From Psychrobacter fulvigenes (GTDB lineage Bacteria; Pseudomonadota; Gammaproteobacteria; Pseudomonadales; Moraxellaceae): a DNA stretch of 64,000 nucleotides. Each line of letters begins with the position of its first letter. Position 1 is the stretch's first letter. The notes below the pieces were generated by a model. The model saw only the letters and a program-made list of their open reading frames with translations, made no database searches and was not told the DNA's origin. Below, piece after piece: positions 9,601 through 18,220 of this stretch. A program made the position numbers and the translations under genes. The DNA is taken from positions 2,170,001 to 2,234,000 of the forward strand of contig NZ_CAJGZP010000001.1 in assembly GCF_904846155.1 (NCBI RefSeq), written 5' to 3'.

Positions 9601-9701
9601 CAAGCACTAATGAGTAAGGTCGACACCGCAAGCGTCAAAGGTAAAGCGATCAGTGAGCGAGGTTTGGTAGGTATAGTAGGTTTTGATGACACAGTAGACA
9701 T
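6696..9701 (-). CDS. mltD: MltD-like lipoprotein lytic transglycosylase with seven C-terminal LysM repeats
   Basis: A 1001-residue protein, more than twice the length of E. coli MltD (about 450 residues with two LysM). A signal peptide ends in the lipobox LISAC (Cys34). The SLT domain spans about 140-290 with catalytic Glu177 in LLPVIESSYDP and AAAGLWQFIPSTG. A degenerate LysM-like segment follows near residue 310, then a serine/threonine-rich linker, then seven LysM modules from about 565 to the end, each opening with Y-x-V-x-x-GD. LysM binds glycan N-acetylglucosamine, so the extra copies should raise wall affinity. It is probably an outer-membrane lipoprotein that trims peptidoglycan. Confidence 0.9.
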   Translation of the reverse strand: MSTVSSKPTIPTKPRSLIALPLTLAVSTLLISACSNTSAVKNTGVSTGSSTVTKRPATQSVTRPATSDDYSTAFLDAESLDELADLLEATDMTMVEDNKLAIQQYGDLWNRLRAGYRMNGGQPIYNQRIEGQKSWFTSRQDYLNRLTARASRYIYHTVREAERRNIPTELALLPVIESSYDPSGTSSAAAAGLWQFIPSTGRIYGLNQSSTYDGRRDVIESTRAAYDFLTALYNQFGSWELALAAYNAGPGRVQNAIDANKARGLPTDYWSLRLPTETMNYVPRFLAVAEIVAKPEQYGVYLPAIANRQHFRSVPVNYGVSLSEISQITGVSRDELERLNTALTSGRVDASGPQRVIIPNDVNLNLDAKLSSLRGNGTGNVLASSGITSTPSTTPSYNIPSYSGSSTSLPSTGGGLADYAASARVPQQTTSYISPSVSPTSSSVYSSNAPVTTEPPITSKETSKINAELQSSNSLPTTSAQITQNNTIVQEPPLSKEERDFIANQIRSKTPETNVINADGNINLSAVQTQQSILEASGEDKKLSFAKTPASKPKPQGTRSTYTVKRGDTLSNIASRAGVSWRDIAEWNQIDASANLLSGSTLYLYNAKPIEPLKSASTAAASQPESYVVQSGDTLIGTANRFGLSVTELAAYNNLSSRADLLRGQKLWLVPGKVKAPARTPAAPSSKPSKSTTATQSYKVKSGDGLIALARQFGISTDTLASLNGMGVRDSLYVGQILKVPANVDISAASNTTSSASGASSVATTNYRVKSGDTLIGIANSVGVSVTEIAAVNSNFDARARLQRGQNIKVPVSKELVDRQLNDKSVSYKVKSGDTLTGVARRYNIGLSDLAAANGLNTNSNLILGRTITIPASGSVASSASQGSSSSSSTTSTASSSGKKLGNTENYRVQSGDGLIALARRFGVSVEDLAATNNMAANAQLQRGQTIKVPKATVSYTVGSGDSLIGLARKYGVSTQELADMNNIAADTMLQRGQRLTVPNR

Positions 9702-10089
9702 GATAGTGGTTATTTCCTAGCAGCAAGAGATGACGAAAATGAGGATGAATGACAGTATAGTATGCAATGCAGACCAAAAACCATAGCGCTGTGAAAGATA
9801 ATGTGCACCTTTAATAGATTGAGCCAAAATAACACGCTCATATTTGTTTTTCACAGCTCCTAACTATAAATTACAACCAGAAGATTACAACCATATTATA
9901 GATTACGATTAGCTAGGTATAAGGTTTGCTGATATTACTACGACAACGGCAGCACAAAGCTCAGCAGGAGATTAACGCTACGATTGTCATAGTCACAGCT
10001 CTTATGGGTTTTTTTCGGCCAGTGTTTTTAATCTAATGCGTTTAATCGGGTTAATCTGAATTGCTCTAAATGAATCAATAGTCACTTGA
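9702..10089. other. Intergenic region upstream of mltD
   Basis: 388 bp between the end of the small exported protein gene and the mltD start, both minus strand. It should hold the mltD promoter. I see no repeat, terminator or recognisable promoter. Confidence 0.35.
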
Positions 10090-10584
10090 TCAATCAATGG
10101 TCACTTGCGACACTGCCCGCAGTAATACCGCATTGCCCGTTGATAAAGTAAGCGTGACTCTTGAGGTAGTTACATACGAGACGTTTTTGCCATCTTTGAC
10201 CCAACTCTCTACCGTTTTCACATTGGCTTTGGCTTGAGAGCCAGTAGTAACAATATTATCAACGCTGATTTCATAGCGATAGTTTGAGGTTTGATTCCAG
10301 CTATTCTGTAATAGTTTTAGATAGCCGTCTTTATCTAGACTGGTCGTTTTACCTCTTCTTGACAAAGAAATCAGCGCATCATCAGAGACGAGAGCCGCGA
10401 CTTGATTGGTACTTTTGCTATTGGCAGCTGACTTCATTGCTGAGGCATAGTTTTTTACCAAATCTTCCGTCATGGTTGCTGCCTGTGCACTGATTGCAAC
10501 ACTACTAGCGACAGCGGCGATCGTGGCAACGCCTGCACTTTTAACCAATAGAGCAAATAGCCCTTTGTGCCATAGTTTTTTCAT
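10090..10584 (-). CDS. Exported NTF2-like small protein of unknown function
   Basis: 164 residues. A clear signal peptide (basic start, hydrophobic 15-30, cleavage near AISAQA-A at about 35) directs it to the periplasm. The mature part reads like an NTF2/SnoaL-type cone fold: a helical start (LVKNYASAMKSAAN), then alternating strands (YRYEISVDNIVTTG, QAKANVKTVESWV, VSYVTTSRVTLTL). That assignment is by pattern only and no catalytic residues can be named. It stands as a single gene with its own spacing on both sides. Confidence 0.6.
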   Translation of the reverse strand: MKKLWHKGLFALLVKSAGVATIAAVASSVAISAQAATMTEDLVKNYASAMKSAANSKSTNQVAALVSDDALISLSRRGKTTSLDKDGYLKLLQNSWNQTSNYRYEISVDNIVTTGSQAKANVKTVESWVKDGKNVSYVTTSRVTLTLSTGNAVLLRAVSQVTID

Positions 10585-10765
10585 TATAATCCTTAGCGTT
10601 ATTACTTTCGTTGCTTGGTTTATTGCTTAATTTCTTATATCACTGTTTTGATTGGCTTGCATAAACCCATCAATCATCATTTTTTATTGCAGTGAAACCT
10701 GATGTCATAAATGAATAGCTTTAGCCTAGCATTAAATCCTAACAGCCATGTAACGCCAATTTTAA

Positions 10766-12058
10766 TTATTGCATGTTCGCTTTGCTATTATCATCTTGCT
10801 CGTCGTCACTGAGTTTCATGCCTAAGCGCTCTACCCGTCTATCCATCATCTGCCGTGCCAGTGCCTGCATGTCTTCCACACGGTCTATCTCATCTACGAT
10901 CTCAAGACCTAATAGTGTCTCAAACACGTCCTCTAGAGTCACCACTCCTTTTACTTCACCATACTCACCCACGGTGATGGCAATATGCAGGCGGTTTTTT
11001 AGCATCAGCTCCAGCAAATCAAACAGCTTCATTTTTGAGAATACAAAAGTAATCTCGCGCTGAAACTGAATCAATGGTTTATGCATCGCATGATTCACTT
11101 TTGCAAGTAGCATATCGGTTTTTAAGACAAAACCCGTAATGTTATCTAGGTCACCATCATAGATAGGTAACCGCGAAAAAGTGAGCTTTGGACGATCAGC
11201 CAATACTTCAGCAACTGTCTTGTTTTGTTCAAATGCCAACATCACTGAGCGCGGTGTCATAATGTCTTCGACTTTAATCGCTCCAAACGCCAGTAAGTTA
11301 CGGATAATACGCGACTCTAACGGATCAATTTGGCCTGACTCTTCGCCAATACTAGCCAGCGCTGCAAATTCACGACGACTAAAAGTTTGAGTTTTTTTGC
11401 CACGTACCAACAGCTTCGTCAAACGCTCCGAAATCCAAATGAGCGGATACAGTAGCATAATGATGCCGCGTACAAAATAAGCCACCATACCACTAAGCTG
11501 ACGCCAGTAAACGGTTCCTAAGGTCTTTGGAATAATCTCAGACAAAAACAAAATCGCCAACGTCATGATCGCAGAAAAAAGCCCAAACCACGCACTACCA
11601 AAGACGATCGTTGCCTGCGCACCAGCCCCAATAGAGCCTAAGGTGTGTGCCACCGTATTCAAAGTCAAAATAGCCGCTAGCGACTGATCGATATTATCAA
11701 TCTTTAAGCTTCTTAGCATGCTTGCTTTTTTTGGATTACTTTCTTCGACGTCAGCGATAAATGAAGGGGTCATGCTGAGCAAAACTGACTCTGCCAAAGA
11801 GCAGACAAAAGAGACCCCTATCGCTAAGAGCACAAAGAATATCAGCAATACCACACTGAGGGCGGTAGGCTCAGCCATTGCACTCGCCGCCAATGCTGGA
11901 TAAGGCAACAATACTAGCGATAACGCCATTAGCATTGCTAACCTTGAATTCGGCGCTAATACAGTACCAAAACGCTTATGATGTGGCACTGTCGGGGGAG
12001 GTTTGGCAGACGCAGCTTTACGGTAAGCGCGTGGACGATATAAACGGGGTGTAGACAT
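10766..12058 (-). CDS. CNNM-domain (DUF21) plus CBS-pair membrane protein
   Basis: 430 residues. An N-terminal hydrophobic segment is followed by the CNNM transmembrane domain (about 65-200; note VSFVCSLAESVLLS and LFLSEIIPKTLG) and two CBS domains (about 225-385). The family (CorB/YfjD, CorC-like) is linked to magnesium or cobalt homeostasis, with CBS pairs binding Mg-ATP. It lacks the C-terminal CorC/HlyC transporter-associated domain that many homologues carry; an acidic tail of about 40 residues is there instead. ATG 12058 is chosen over a GTG 23 codons upstream, though neither has a strong ribosome site. Confidence 0.8.
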   Translation of the reverse strand: MSTPRLYRPRAYRKAASAKPPPTVPHHKRFGTVLAPNSRLAMLMALSLVLLPYPALAASAMAEPTALSVVLLIFFVLLAIGVSFVCSLAESVLLSMTPSFIADVEESNPKKASMLRSLKIDNIDQSLAAILTLNTVAHTLGSIGAGAQATIVFGSAWFGLFSAIMTLAILFLSEIIPKTLGTVYWRQLSGMVAYFVRGIIMLLYPLIWISERLTKLLVRGKKTQTFSRREFAALASIGEESGQIDPLESRIIRNLLAFGAIKVEDIMTPRSVMLAFEQNKTVAEVLADRPKLTFSRLPIYDGDLDNITGFVLKTDMLLAKVNHAMHKPLIQFQREITFVFSKMKLFDLLELMLKNRLHIAITVGEYGEVKGVVTLEDVFETLLGLEIVDEIDRVEDMQALARQMMDRRVERLGMKLSDDEQDDNSKANMQ

Positions 12059-12420
12059 AGTTGTGTTGAACAAGTTAGGTAACCTAAACAAAAAAAATGA
12101 ATAAAATAAGGGTTTGAAAATGATCACTATAATAGATAACAGCTTATCTATACTGTCTACTCTGTATTAAATGGTATATTCTGCGTAAAAACATACGTGA
12201 ACCAACACCATGCCTGCCTATTCTTTTAGCTACGAAGCCAAGATAAAAGCAGCCGTTCGATATTAGCATTGATGCGGTTATTTAACAATATTTTGTCAGG
12301 CTGATGCTAAAATTGACTCATACTAGGATGCAACTCTAGCCAAGGCATCTGCATTGTCGTCGATTTCGCCTTGTTTAAAAAACGCTTTGATAAACCAATC
12401 GCAAGCAGCAGTGCTTGTTT

Positions 12421-12439
12421 TTGAATGTTCAACACGACC
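12421..12439 (+). repeat. Dispersed motif copy 1 (TTGAATGTTCAACACGACC)
   Basis: One of four intergenic sites carrying TTGAAYRTTCAA followed by CA-GACC or a close variant. The core is nearly palindromic. Other copies are at 18133, 38447 and 58996. Confidence 0.5.
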
Positions 12440-12500
12440 TATCAACACGACCTAGTATACCCATACACTAAGAAAAATACGCACATCCCATGATTAACAG

Positions 12501-12529
12501 TTACCAAGTCTGGGAATTTTTGTTACTAT
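12501..12529 (+). promoter_or_regulatory. Candidate sigma-70 promoter for yajC
   Basis: TTACCA (12501-12506) and TACTAT (12524-12529) are separated by 17 nt, placing a start about 35 nt before the yajC ATG. Each hexamer matches consensus at about four of six positions. Confidence 0.4.
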
Positions 12530-12571
12530 GCGTCTAATTTTATTGTTATCTGTTACTTACTGAGAAAATCT

Positions 12572-12901
12572 ATGAGCTTTTTTATCCAATCTGCCCATGC
12601 AGCTGAGACTGCAGCATCAGGTGCTTCTTTATTCGGTCAAATCTTATTACCAGTTGCTTTTTTTGCTATCTTTTACTTTTTGGTCATCCGCCCGCAGTCT
12701 AAGCGCACCAAAGAGCATCGCGCTATGGTCAATGCTTTGACTGTTGGTAGCGAAGTCATCTTTGCTGGTGGACTTATGGGCCGTATCAAACATCTTGAAG
12801 GCGATTACGCGACTGTAAGCTTGAATAGCAATACCGATATTAAAGTACAACGTGCTTCTGTTATTTCGGTATTACCTGCAGGTACTATCGAAAGCGTATA
12901 A
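12572..12901 (+). CDS. yajC: Preprotein translocase accessory subunit YajC
   Basis: 109 residues with a single membrane helix (about 22-42, LLPVAFFAIFYFLVIRPQ) followed by the YajC signature RPQSKRTKEHRAMVNAL and a small cytoplasmic domain. YajC joins SecD and SecF in the complex that assists SecYEG and membrane insertion. The gene order yajC-secD-secF is the standard one, although 358 bp and a hairpin separate yajC from secD here. Confidence 0.93.
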   Translation: MSFFIQSAHAAETAASGASLFGQILLPVAFFAIFYFLVIRPQSKRTKEHRAMVNALTVGSEVIFAGGLMGRIKHLEGDYATVSLNSNTDIKVQRASVISVLPAGTIESV

Positions 12902-13259
12902 GTGCTCGTGGTATGTCTATCCGCCAACCACTCATACGATACGAATAGCTCCAGTTATTACAAATTGGCTATTAAAGACCAGTTGTTAAAGAAATGACCG
13001 TTAACTATTACGGTCATTTTCTGCTATAAGCCCATCAGGCAGATAGTATTATCTGTTTATGCTGCTTTAATAGTGAGTTTTACCTTTATCGCTATGGCCT
13101 CAAAGCCTGCCGTTTTTAGACCCTATTATCATAGCGGATGATCACAAAGATAAATGATTGCTCACATAAATCACGGCAGCCGTCTTTGTAGTCGCTAACT
13201 TCCCATCTGCTGACTTGTGGCCTGCGTCGCCAGTACTTTATCAACTTAAAGAAGTGATT
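12902..13259. other. yajC-secD spacer
   Basis: 358 bp with no gene. Apart from the stem-loop at 12992-13019 I see no structure. The size is unusual for two genes that are normally almost adjacent. Confidence 0.4.
12992..13019 (+). terminator. Terminator-like stem-loop between yajC and secD
   Basis: AAATGACCGT and ACGGTCATTT pair across an 8-nt loop and the stem runs into TTTT. It could end or attenuate transcription from yajC, so secDF may need its own promoter in the remaining 240 bp. Confidence 0.6.
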
Positions 13260-15137
13260 ATGCAATATCCCGCTTGGAAATACTTACTCATCACTGTCGT
13301 GCTATTCATCGCCGGCCTATATGCTGCACCGAACCTCTACCCTGATGAACCCGCTGTGCAGATTACCAGTGCTGCAGCAGGAACTCAGCTGTCTGAAGAT
13401 ATCTTGACTCAGTCACAAAGCTTATTAGAGGAAGCTGGGATTAATTTTCATGATGGTACTTTTGAGGGCAATAGCGCCCTAGTCCGTCTGAATAACCCAA
13501 CCACACAGCTAAAGGCACAGGAAGTCTTACGTCAGAACTTGGGTGATAACTATGTAGTGGCGCTCAACTTAGCACAAACGACACCGCAATGGCTTCGTGA
13601 TATCGGTGCCAAGCCGATGAAACTAGGCCTAGACTTACGTGGTGGTGTACGCTTCGTACTTGAAGTAGATATGGATAAGGCGTTAGAGCAGCGTTTGACC
13701 AGTGCCAGTCGTGATGTGCGCCGTGAGTTACGTGCCGAGCGTATAGCGGTTAAAGGCACTAAGACTGAAGCGCAAGGTATTGTGCTGCATTTTGCCGATA
13801 CAGACGCTCGTAATCGTGCACAAAACGTCTTGCAAGGGACGATGGGTACTACCTTTAACCTACAGTCTTCTATAGATGACCAAGGTCCGTCGCCGATTAT
13901 GGCGTATAACGATGCCACTATCGATGAGATCAACAGCTATGCAGTCAACCAAAACTTGACCACCCTACGCAACCGTATTGCTGAGCTTGGTGTGACCGAG
14001 GCTTTGGTGCAGTCACAAGGTGCTAGCCGTATCGTCGTTGAGCTCCCTGGTGTACAAGATACTGCTGAAGCCAAACGTGTCCTTGGCCGTACTGCAAACC
14101 TTGAGTTCCGTCTGGTCGCAAAAGACAGTGAAAATTTCATGGGTGGTATTCCGCCTGCTGGCACTGAAGCCTTCCCATTCAAAACCCTTGACGGTCAGCC
14201 AGTATTGTTAGAGCGTCAAGCAATCGTCACTGGTGACAAAGTCACCAACGCTCAAACCAGCTTGGATGAGAGCGGTCGCCCTGAGGTCAATATCACCTTG
14301 GATAGCGCTGGCGGTAAGCTCATGCAAAACGCCACGCGTACCGCTGTCGGTGAGCAAATGGCAGTACTGTTTATTGAAAACAAGCAAAAAGTCACTTATG
14401 AAGAAGACCCGGCTACTGGTGAAACGGTGGAAGTACGTACACCTTATGCTGAAACCAAAGTCATCAACCGTGCCAATATTCAAGCGGTATTGGGCTCATC
14501 ATTCCGTATTACTGGTCTTGATAGCAACGCTGAAGCTGCTGAGCTGGCGCTATTGTTACGCTCAGGGGCACTTGCTGCGCCGATGTACTTCGTTGAAGAA
14601 CGTACGATTGGACCTTCATTAGGACAAGAGAACATCGATAAAGGACTGTTTTCAACCCAGGTCGGCTATTTGCTGGTCTTTGCCTTTATGATTGTGTTTT
14701 ATCGTTTATTTGGTGTGATTGCCAACATCGCATTGGCGATTAACGTCATTATTATCATCGCCATTATGTCGATCTTAGGGTCATCGCTTACCCTACCTGG
14801 TATCGCTGGTATTGTCTTGACCATCGGTATGGCAGTCGATGCCAACGTACTGATCTTTGAGCGTATTCGCGAGGAGATTGCAAATGGGGTGCGGCCAAAA
14901 TCCGCTATCGTGGCAGGATTTGATCGCGCCTTTAGTAGTATTTTCGATGCCAACATCACCACACTATTGGTTGCATTTATCTTATTTGCGATTGGTACTG
15001 GTCCGATTAAAGGCTTTGCGATCACCTTAGCTATTGGTATTGTCAGCTCGCTATTTACCGCGATTTTGGTCACCCGCGCACTGGTACAAATTGCTTATGG
15101 CAAGCGTAAATCTATCAAACGTTTGAGCATCGGCTAG
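13260..15137 (+). CDS. secD: Protein translocase subunit SecD
   Basis: 625 residues. One N-terminal membrane helix (about 5-22), a large periplasmic P1 region with GLDLRGGVRFVLEVD, and a C-terminal RND-type membrane domain of five helices with IGMAVDANVLIFERIREE. With SecF it uses the proton gradient to help pull secreted proteins through SecYEG. ATG 13260 is chosen from family length and AAGAAG just upstream; an in-frame upstream start would add 15 residues unlike the family. secF follows after 9 nt, so the two are co-translated. Confidence 0.95.
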   Translation: MQYPAWKYLLITVVLFIAGLYAAPNLYPDEPAVQITSAAAGTQLSEDILTQSQSLLEEAGINFHDGTFEGNSALVRLNNPTTQLKAQEVLRQNLGDNYVVALNLAQTTPQWLRDIGAKPMKLGLDLRGGVRFVLEVDMDKALEQRLTSASRDVRRELRAERIAVKGTKTEAQGIVLHFADTDARNRAQNVLQGTMGTTFNLQSSIDDQGPSPIMAYNDATIDEINSYAVNQNLTTLRNRIAELGVTEALVQSQGASRIVVELPGVQDTAEAKRVLGRTANLEFRLVAKDSENFMGGIPPAGTEAFPFKTLDGQPVLLERQAIVTGDKVTNAQTSLDESGRPEVNITLDSAGGKLMQNATRTAVGEQMAVLFIENKQKVTYEEDPATGETVEVRTPYAETKVINRANIQAVLGSSFRITGLDSNAEAAELALLLRSGALAAPMYFVEERTIGPSLGQENIDKGLFSTQVGYLLVFAFMIVFYRLFGVIANIALAINVIIIIAIMSILGSSLTLPGIAGIVLTIGMAVDANVLIFERIREEIANGVRPKSAIVAGFDRAFSSIFDANITTLLVAFILFAIGTGPIKGFAITLAIGIVSSLFTAILVTRALVQIAYGKRKSIKRLSIG

Positions 15138-15146
15138 GAGAATAAC

Positions 15147-16427
15147 ATGGCGATTGAACAGAATAATCCCCCAAATAACAGCAGCTCAGGTGGCGGCTCA
15201 GGCAACAATTCTAACGACACAAATGATGCCAATCAACGTCGTCGCCGTAACAAGCCGCGCCGTGATGGTAAGGGCAGTAATAATCAGACAAATAACCCGA
15301 CCGCTGCAAAATCGACTAAAACCAAATCTCGTCGTAGCGGTAAAGGTAAAGGCAGCAAAGACAATCAGGCGTTGAGTACACAAGCATCTAATGCTGCGGT
15401 GGATAATGACCTGAATCAAGAGGTTGATAGCGCCGCTGATGAAGCGGCAGCGAAAGAAGGTGGCATTAAAGCCATTGGCAATCAGCGCATCATCCCCTTT
15501 ATGAAGTTAGAAAAGCCAATGGCAATTCTATCTATATTAATGGTCATTGGTAGTATCATCGCCATCGCCGTCAATGGCCTAAACCTTGGGCTTGATTTCA
15601 CGGGCGGGGTCTCAGCAGATGTGCGTTATGAGCAGCCTGTTGAACAAGTTGAAGTTGTCGAAGCACTGGCTGACAATGGCTTTAACGATGCCATCGTCCA
15701 GTATCTAGGGACACGAGAAGAGCTACTTGTGCGCTTGCCTCCTCAGTCTGATAACGTTGATGGTCTCAATGCCAGCCTAGAGCAAGCGCTCACCCTACCT
15801 GATAATGTGGTCAATATTAGCAACGTTAATATTATCGGTAGTCAAGTCGGTAATGAAGTGTATTTGAACTCGGTAATGGCATTGGCACTAGCGTTACTTT
15901 GTATGCTTGGGTATGTCGCTCTACGCTTCCAGTTTAAGCTGTCTCTTGGCGCAGTGATGTCGCTATTCCACGATGCTATCGTTACCATCGGTGTGTTTGC
16001 GCTATTTGGCTTTCCGTTTGATTTGACGGTATTGGCGGCTATATTGGCATTGATTGGTTACTCATTGAACGATACTATCGTTGTTTATGACCGTATTCGC
16101 GAAAACTTCCGCCGTGTTCGTGGTATTACGCCGCGCCAGACGATTGATTTGTCATTAACAGAAACCTTGCGCCGTACCATCATGACTATCTCAACGGTAC
16201 TACTCGTGGTATTGGCGATGATGTTCTTGGGCGGTGATGGTCTATACTGGTTCTCGGTGGCGCTCTTTATTGGCCTGCTTGCGGGTACTTACTCATCAAC
16301 CTATATCGCCAGCTCTATCCCGCTAAGAATGGGCTTGTCACGTGATGACTTTGTGGTTAAAGTGAAGCCTGAGTTTGAAGAAGAGATCGTGACGTTTAAT
16401 GATCCAAAGATGTTCGAACAAGATTGA
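15147..16427 (+). CDS. secF: Protein translocase subunit SecF with a long disordered N-terminal tail
   Basis: 426 residues against about 320 in E. coli. The first 110-120 residues are low-complexity: Asn/Ser/Gly-rich, then Arg/Lys-rich (QRRRRNKPRRDGKG, KSRRSGKGKG), then acidic. The first membrane helix starts near residue 125, followed by GLNLGLDFTGG and the RND-type helices with GYSLNDTIVVYDRIREN. The core is typical. The tail is predicted to lie in the cytoplasm and, being basic, might touch ribosomes, RNA or lipid; that is inference. AGGAG sits just before ATG 15147. Confidence 0.93.
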   Translation: MAIEQNNPPNNSSSGGGSGNNSNDTNDANQRRRRNKPRRDGKGSNNQTNNPTAAKSTKTKSRRSGKGKGSKDNQALSTQASNAAVDNDLNQEVDSAADEAAAKEGGIKAIGNQRIIPFMKLEKPMAILSILMVIGSIIAIAVNGLNLGLDFTGGVSADVRYEQPVEQVEVVEALADNGFNDAIVQYLGTREELLVRLPPQSDNVDGLNASLEQALTLPDNVVNISNVNIIGSQVGNEVYLNSVMALALALLCMLGYVALRFQFKLSLGAVMSLFHDAIVTIGVFALFGFPFDLTVLAAILALIGYSLNDTIVVYDRIRENFRRVRGITPRQTIDLSLTETLRRTIMTISTVLLVVLAMMFLGGDGLYWFSVALFIGLLAGTYSSTYIASSIPLRMGLSRDDFVVKVKPEFEEEIVTFNDPKMFEQD

Positions 16428-16495
16428 TCGTAGCGCCATGAATGATAGCTAAAACTGCTAACTTTTAGCTTCAATAGATTGTAAAATAGCATGAT

Positions 16496-16521
16496 AAAAG
16501 CACCTAAGGTTAGGTGCTTTT
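16496..16521 (+). terminator. Rho-independent terminator after secF
   Basis: AAAAGCACCTAA and TTAGGTGCTTTT form a tight stem ending in a T-run, about 70 nt after the secF stop. Confidence 0.8.
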
Positions 16522-16579
16522 GTCTTTATGTCGGTATTACACTTATTAGATAGCTCACACTTATCCCGCAATCAAGCAA

Positions 16580-16689
16580 TATAGTCAAGGAATTTTAAAA
16601 TCGCTACAAGGCGACCGACCGCAGATAGTACACTAAGTACATCTAGGGCGGGTAACACCGTAGCGGTTTTAAAGTGCTTCGACTGTATA
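16580..16689. repeat. Palindromic intergenic repeat, copy D (about 110 bp)
   Basis: The left end TATAGTCAAGGAATTTTAAA and the reverse complement of the right end, TATACAGTCGAAGCACTTTA, are imperfect inverted repeats, continuing into AATCGCTAC / AACCGCTAC. The right end resembles the outer end of copy B at 30901. The middle is different from copies A-C. It lies between secF and the MATE gene and is probably a small non-autonomous mobile or REP-like repeat. Confidence 0.55.
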
Positions 16690-16734
16690 TTGGCGGGTAC
16701 CGTTATCTGTGTTTTATGCACAAGCGATTATTAT

Positions 16735-18129
16735 ATGCCAACGACTACGCCCCCAAATGCAGTATCACCCATCGATACGCGCTACAAACATATCATCGCC
16801 ATTGCTGTTCCAGTATTGCTGGCCAACCTTGCGATGCCGCTGCAAAGTGTGATTGATACTGCCATCGTCGGTAATATGAATGAGGCGGCAAAACTGGCAG
16901 GTATGGGATTGGCGATACAGCTATTATCTCTGATACTTGTGAGTTTTAACTTCTTGCAGTATGCCTCTTCTGGCTTGTCTGCGCAGGCACTCGGTCAACT
17001 TGCCGATAGTGATATAAAATCACCGCAGCAAGCATCACCACTGCTCTCTATTTTGCAGCGTGCGCTATTGCTGGCAGTCATGATTGGTTTGGTATTACTA
17101 ATAGCAAAGCCTTGGCTCATAGATTTCGGCTTAAAAGCGCTATCTGCCAACCCAGCCAGCGGCGTGGCGGCAAAGACTTATCTGGATGTACGCTTTTGGG
17201 GGGTCATTGCTGAGCTCATGAACTTTGCCTTTATTGGCTGGTTTGCAGGTCAAGGCAAGACTCGCTACATGCTCTATCAGCAGGGCTTTATCGCTGTGCT
17301 GAATATTATTTTGACCCTATTCTTTGTCTACGGTATGCAGCTGGATATCGTCGGTGTCGCACTGGGCACAACCATCGCTTTTTGGTCAGGTGTGGTATTG
17401 GCATTATGGCTCAGTCGTCAGCACTTAAAACTGACTTGGGCGGCTTTATTTAAAGTAGATCCGCAGCATTTTACTAAGGATAAGATGCTTAGGCTATTTT
17501 CTTTAAACAAAGACATTTTTATTCGTACGCTTATTTTGACGTTGAGCTTTGCTTGGATTACGCGCTTATCCGCCCAAAGTGGCGATCTGGTATTAGCAGC
17601 CAATGCGATTTTATTACAAGTGCTGAGCATATCAGCATTTGCGCTCGACGGTGTGGCCGTATCCGCTGAAACCTTGAGCGGTCAAGCAGCTGGACGGCGC
17701 GATTGGCCACGCTTTCGTCTCATCGTCAAGCGGACAGGTGTGGTCAGTTATGCCCTCGCCATTGTATTAAGCACTATTTGGTGGCTAGCGATGCCAACTT
17801 ATCTGCAGCTGATGACCAATATCGAGGAAGTGTTTGCATTGACCAAGGCTTATCAAGGTTATGCCGTACTGCTGCCCCTCGTTGGCGTGGGTGCTTACTG
17901 GCTCGATGGTATCTTTTTTGGCTTAACAGCAGGTCATGTCATTCGTAACGCGGCTTTGATATTGGCTGCGATGTTTTTTCCGCTGAGCTGGTTACTGTAC
18001 CAACAATGGGATATGACAGGAATTTGGCTTAGTGTCTGGGCTTTGCTGTTATTACGCTTGTTGATTCTCAGTGGCTTTCTGTACCATGCGCACAAAACAG
18101 GCAGCTATGAAAAACTACAGCCTGTCTAA
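16735..18129 (+). CDS. MATE family efflux transporter (DinF-like)
   Basis: 464 residues with about twelve hydrophobic segments. The first MatE half contains PVLLANLAMPLQSVIDTAIVG and the second half starts near residue 255 after a charged loop. MATE proteins export drugs or metabolites in exchange for Na+ or H+. The sequence resembles the DinF subgroup, but the substrate is unknown. ATG 16735 is chosen because the family match begins soon after it; the ribosome site is weak. Repeat D ends 45 nt upstream, so the repeat may supply part of the promoter or leader. Confidence 0.85.
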   Translation: MPTTTPPNAVSPIDTRYKHIIAIAVPVLLANLAMPLQSVIDTAIVGNMNEAAKLAGMGLAIQLLSLILVSFNFLQYASSGLSAQALGQLADSDIKSPQQASPLLSILQRALLLAVMIGLVLLIAKPWLIDFGLKALSANPASGVAAKTYLDVRFWGVIAELMNFAFIGWFAGQGKTRYMLYQQGFIAVLNIILTLFFVYGMQLDIVGVALGTTIAFWSGVVLALWLSRQHLKLTWAALFKVDPQHFTKDKMLRLFSLNKDIFIRTLILTLSFAWITRLSAQSGDLVLAANAILLQVLSISAFALDGVAVSAETLSGQAAGRRDWPRFRLIVKRTGVVSYALAIVLSTIWWLAMPTYLQLMTNIEEVFALTKAYQGYAVLLPLVGVGAYWLDGIFFGLTAGHVIRNAALILAAMFFPLSWLLYQQWDMTGIWLSVWALLLLRLLILSGFLYHAHKTGSYEKLQPV

Positions 18130-18132
18130 TGT

Positions 18133-18150
18133 TTGAATGTTCAACAGACC
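18133..18150 (+). repeat. Dispersed motif copy 2 (TTGAATGTTCAACAGACC)
   Basis: Lies 4 nt after the MATE stop codon. Same 18-nt motif as at 58996 (reverse) and 38447 (reverse, one change in the core). Confidence 0.55.
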
Positions 18151-18220
18151 CTAATGTTTGCTCTCATATTTAATTAACAATACCCCTAACCTTTGATAAA
18201 ACCTTTTAATAAAAATAAAG

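Larger units (their letters stand above)
12059..12571. other. Divergent intergenic region, CNNM gene / yajC
   Basis: 513 bp separating divergent genes. It contains a short direct repeat TCAACACGACCTA twice near 12428-12453, one copy of a TTGAATGTTCAAC motif seen at three other places, and a candidate yajC promoter. Confidence 0.45.

Noticed and set aside
14699..15073. 124-codon antisense frame within secD
   Set aside because: Shadow of the hydrophobic secD coding sequence with no ribosome site or family match.
16674..16734. Upstream start of the MATE gene
   Set aside because: It lies in the end of repeat D and the added residues do not fit the family; ATG 16735 is preferred.
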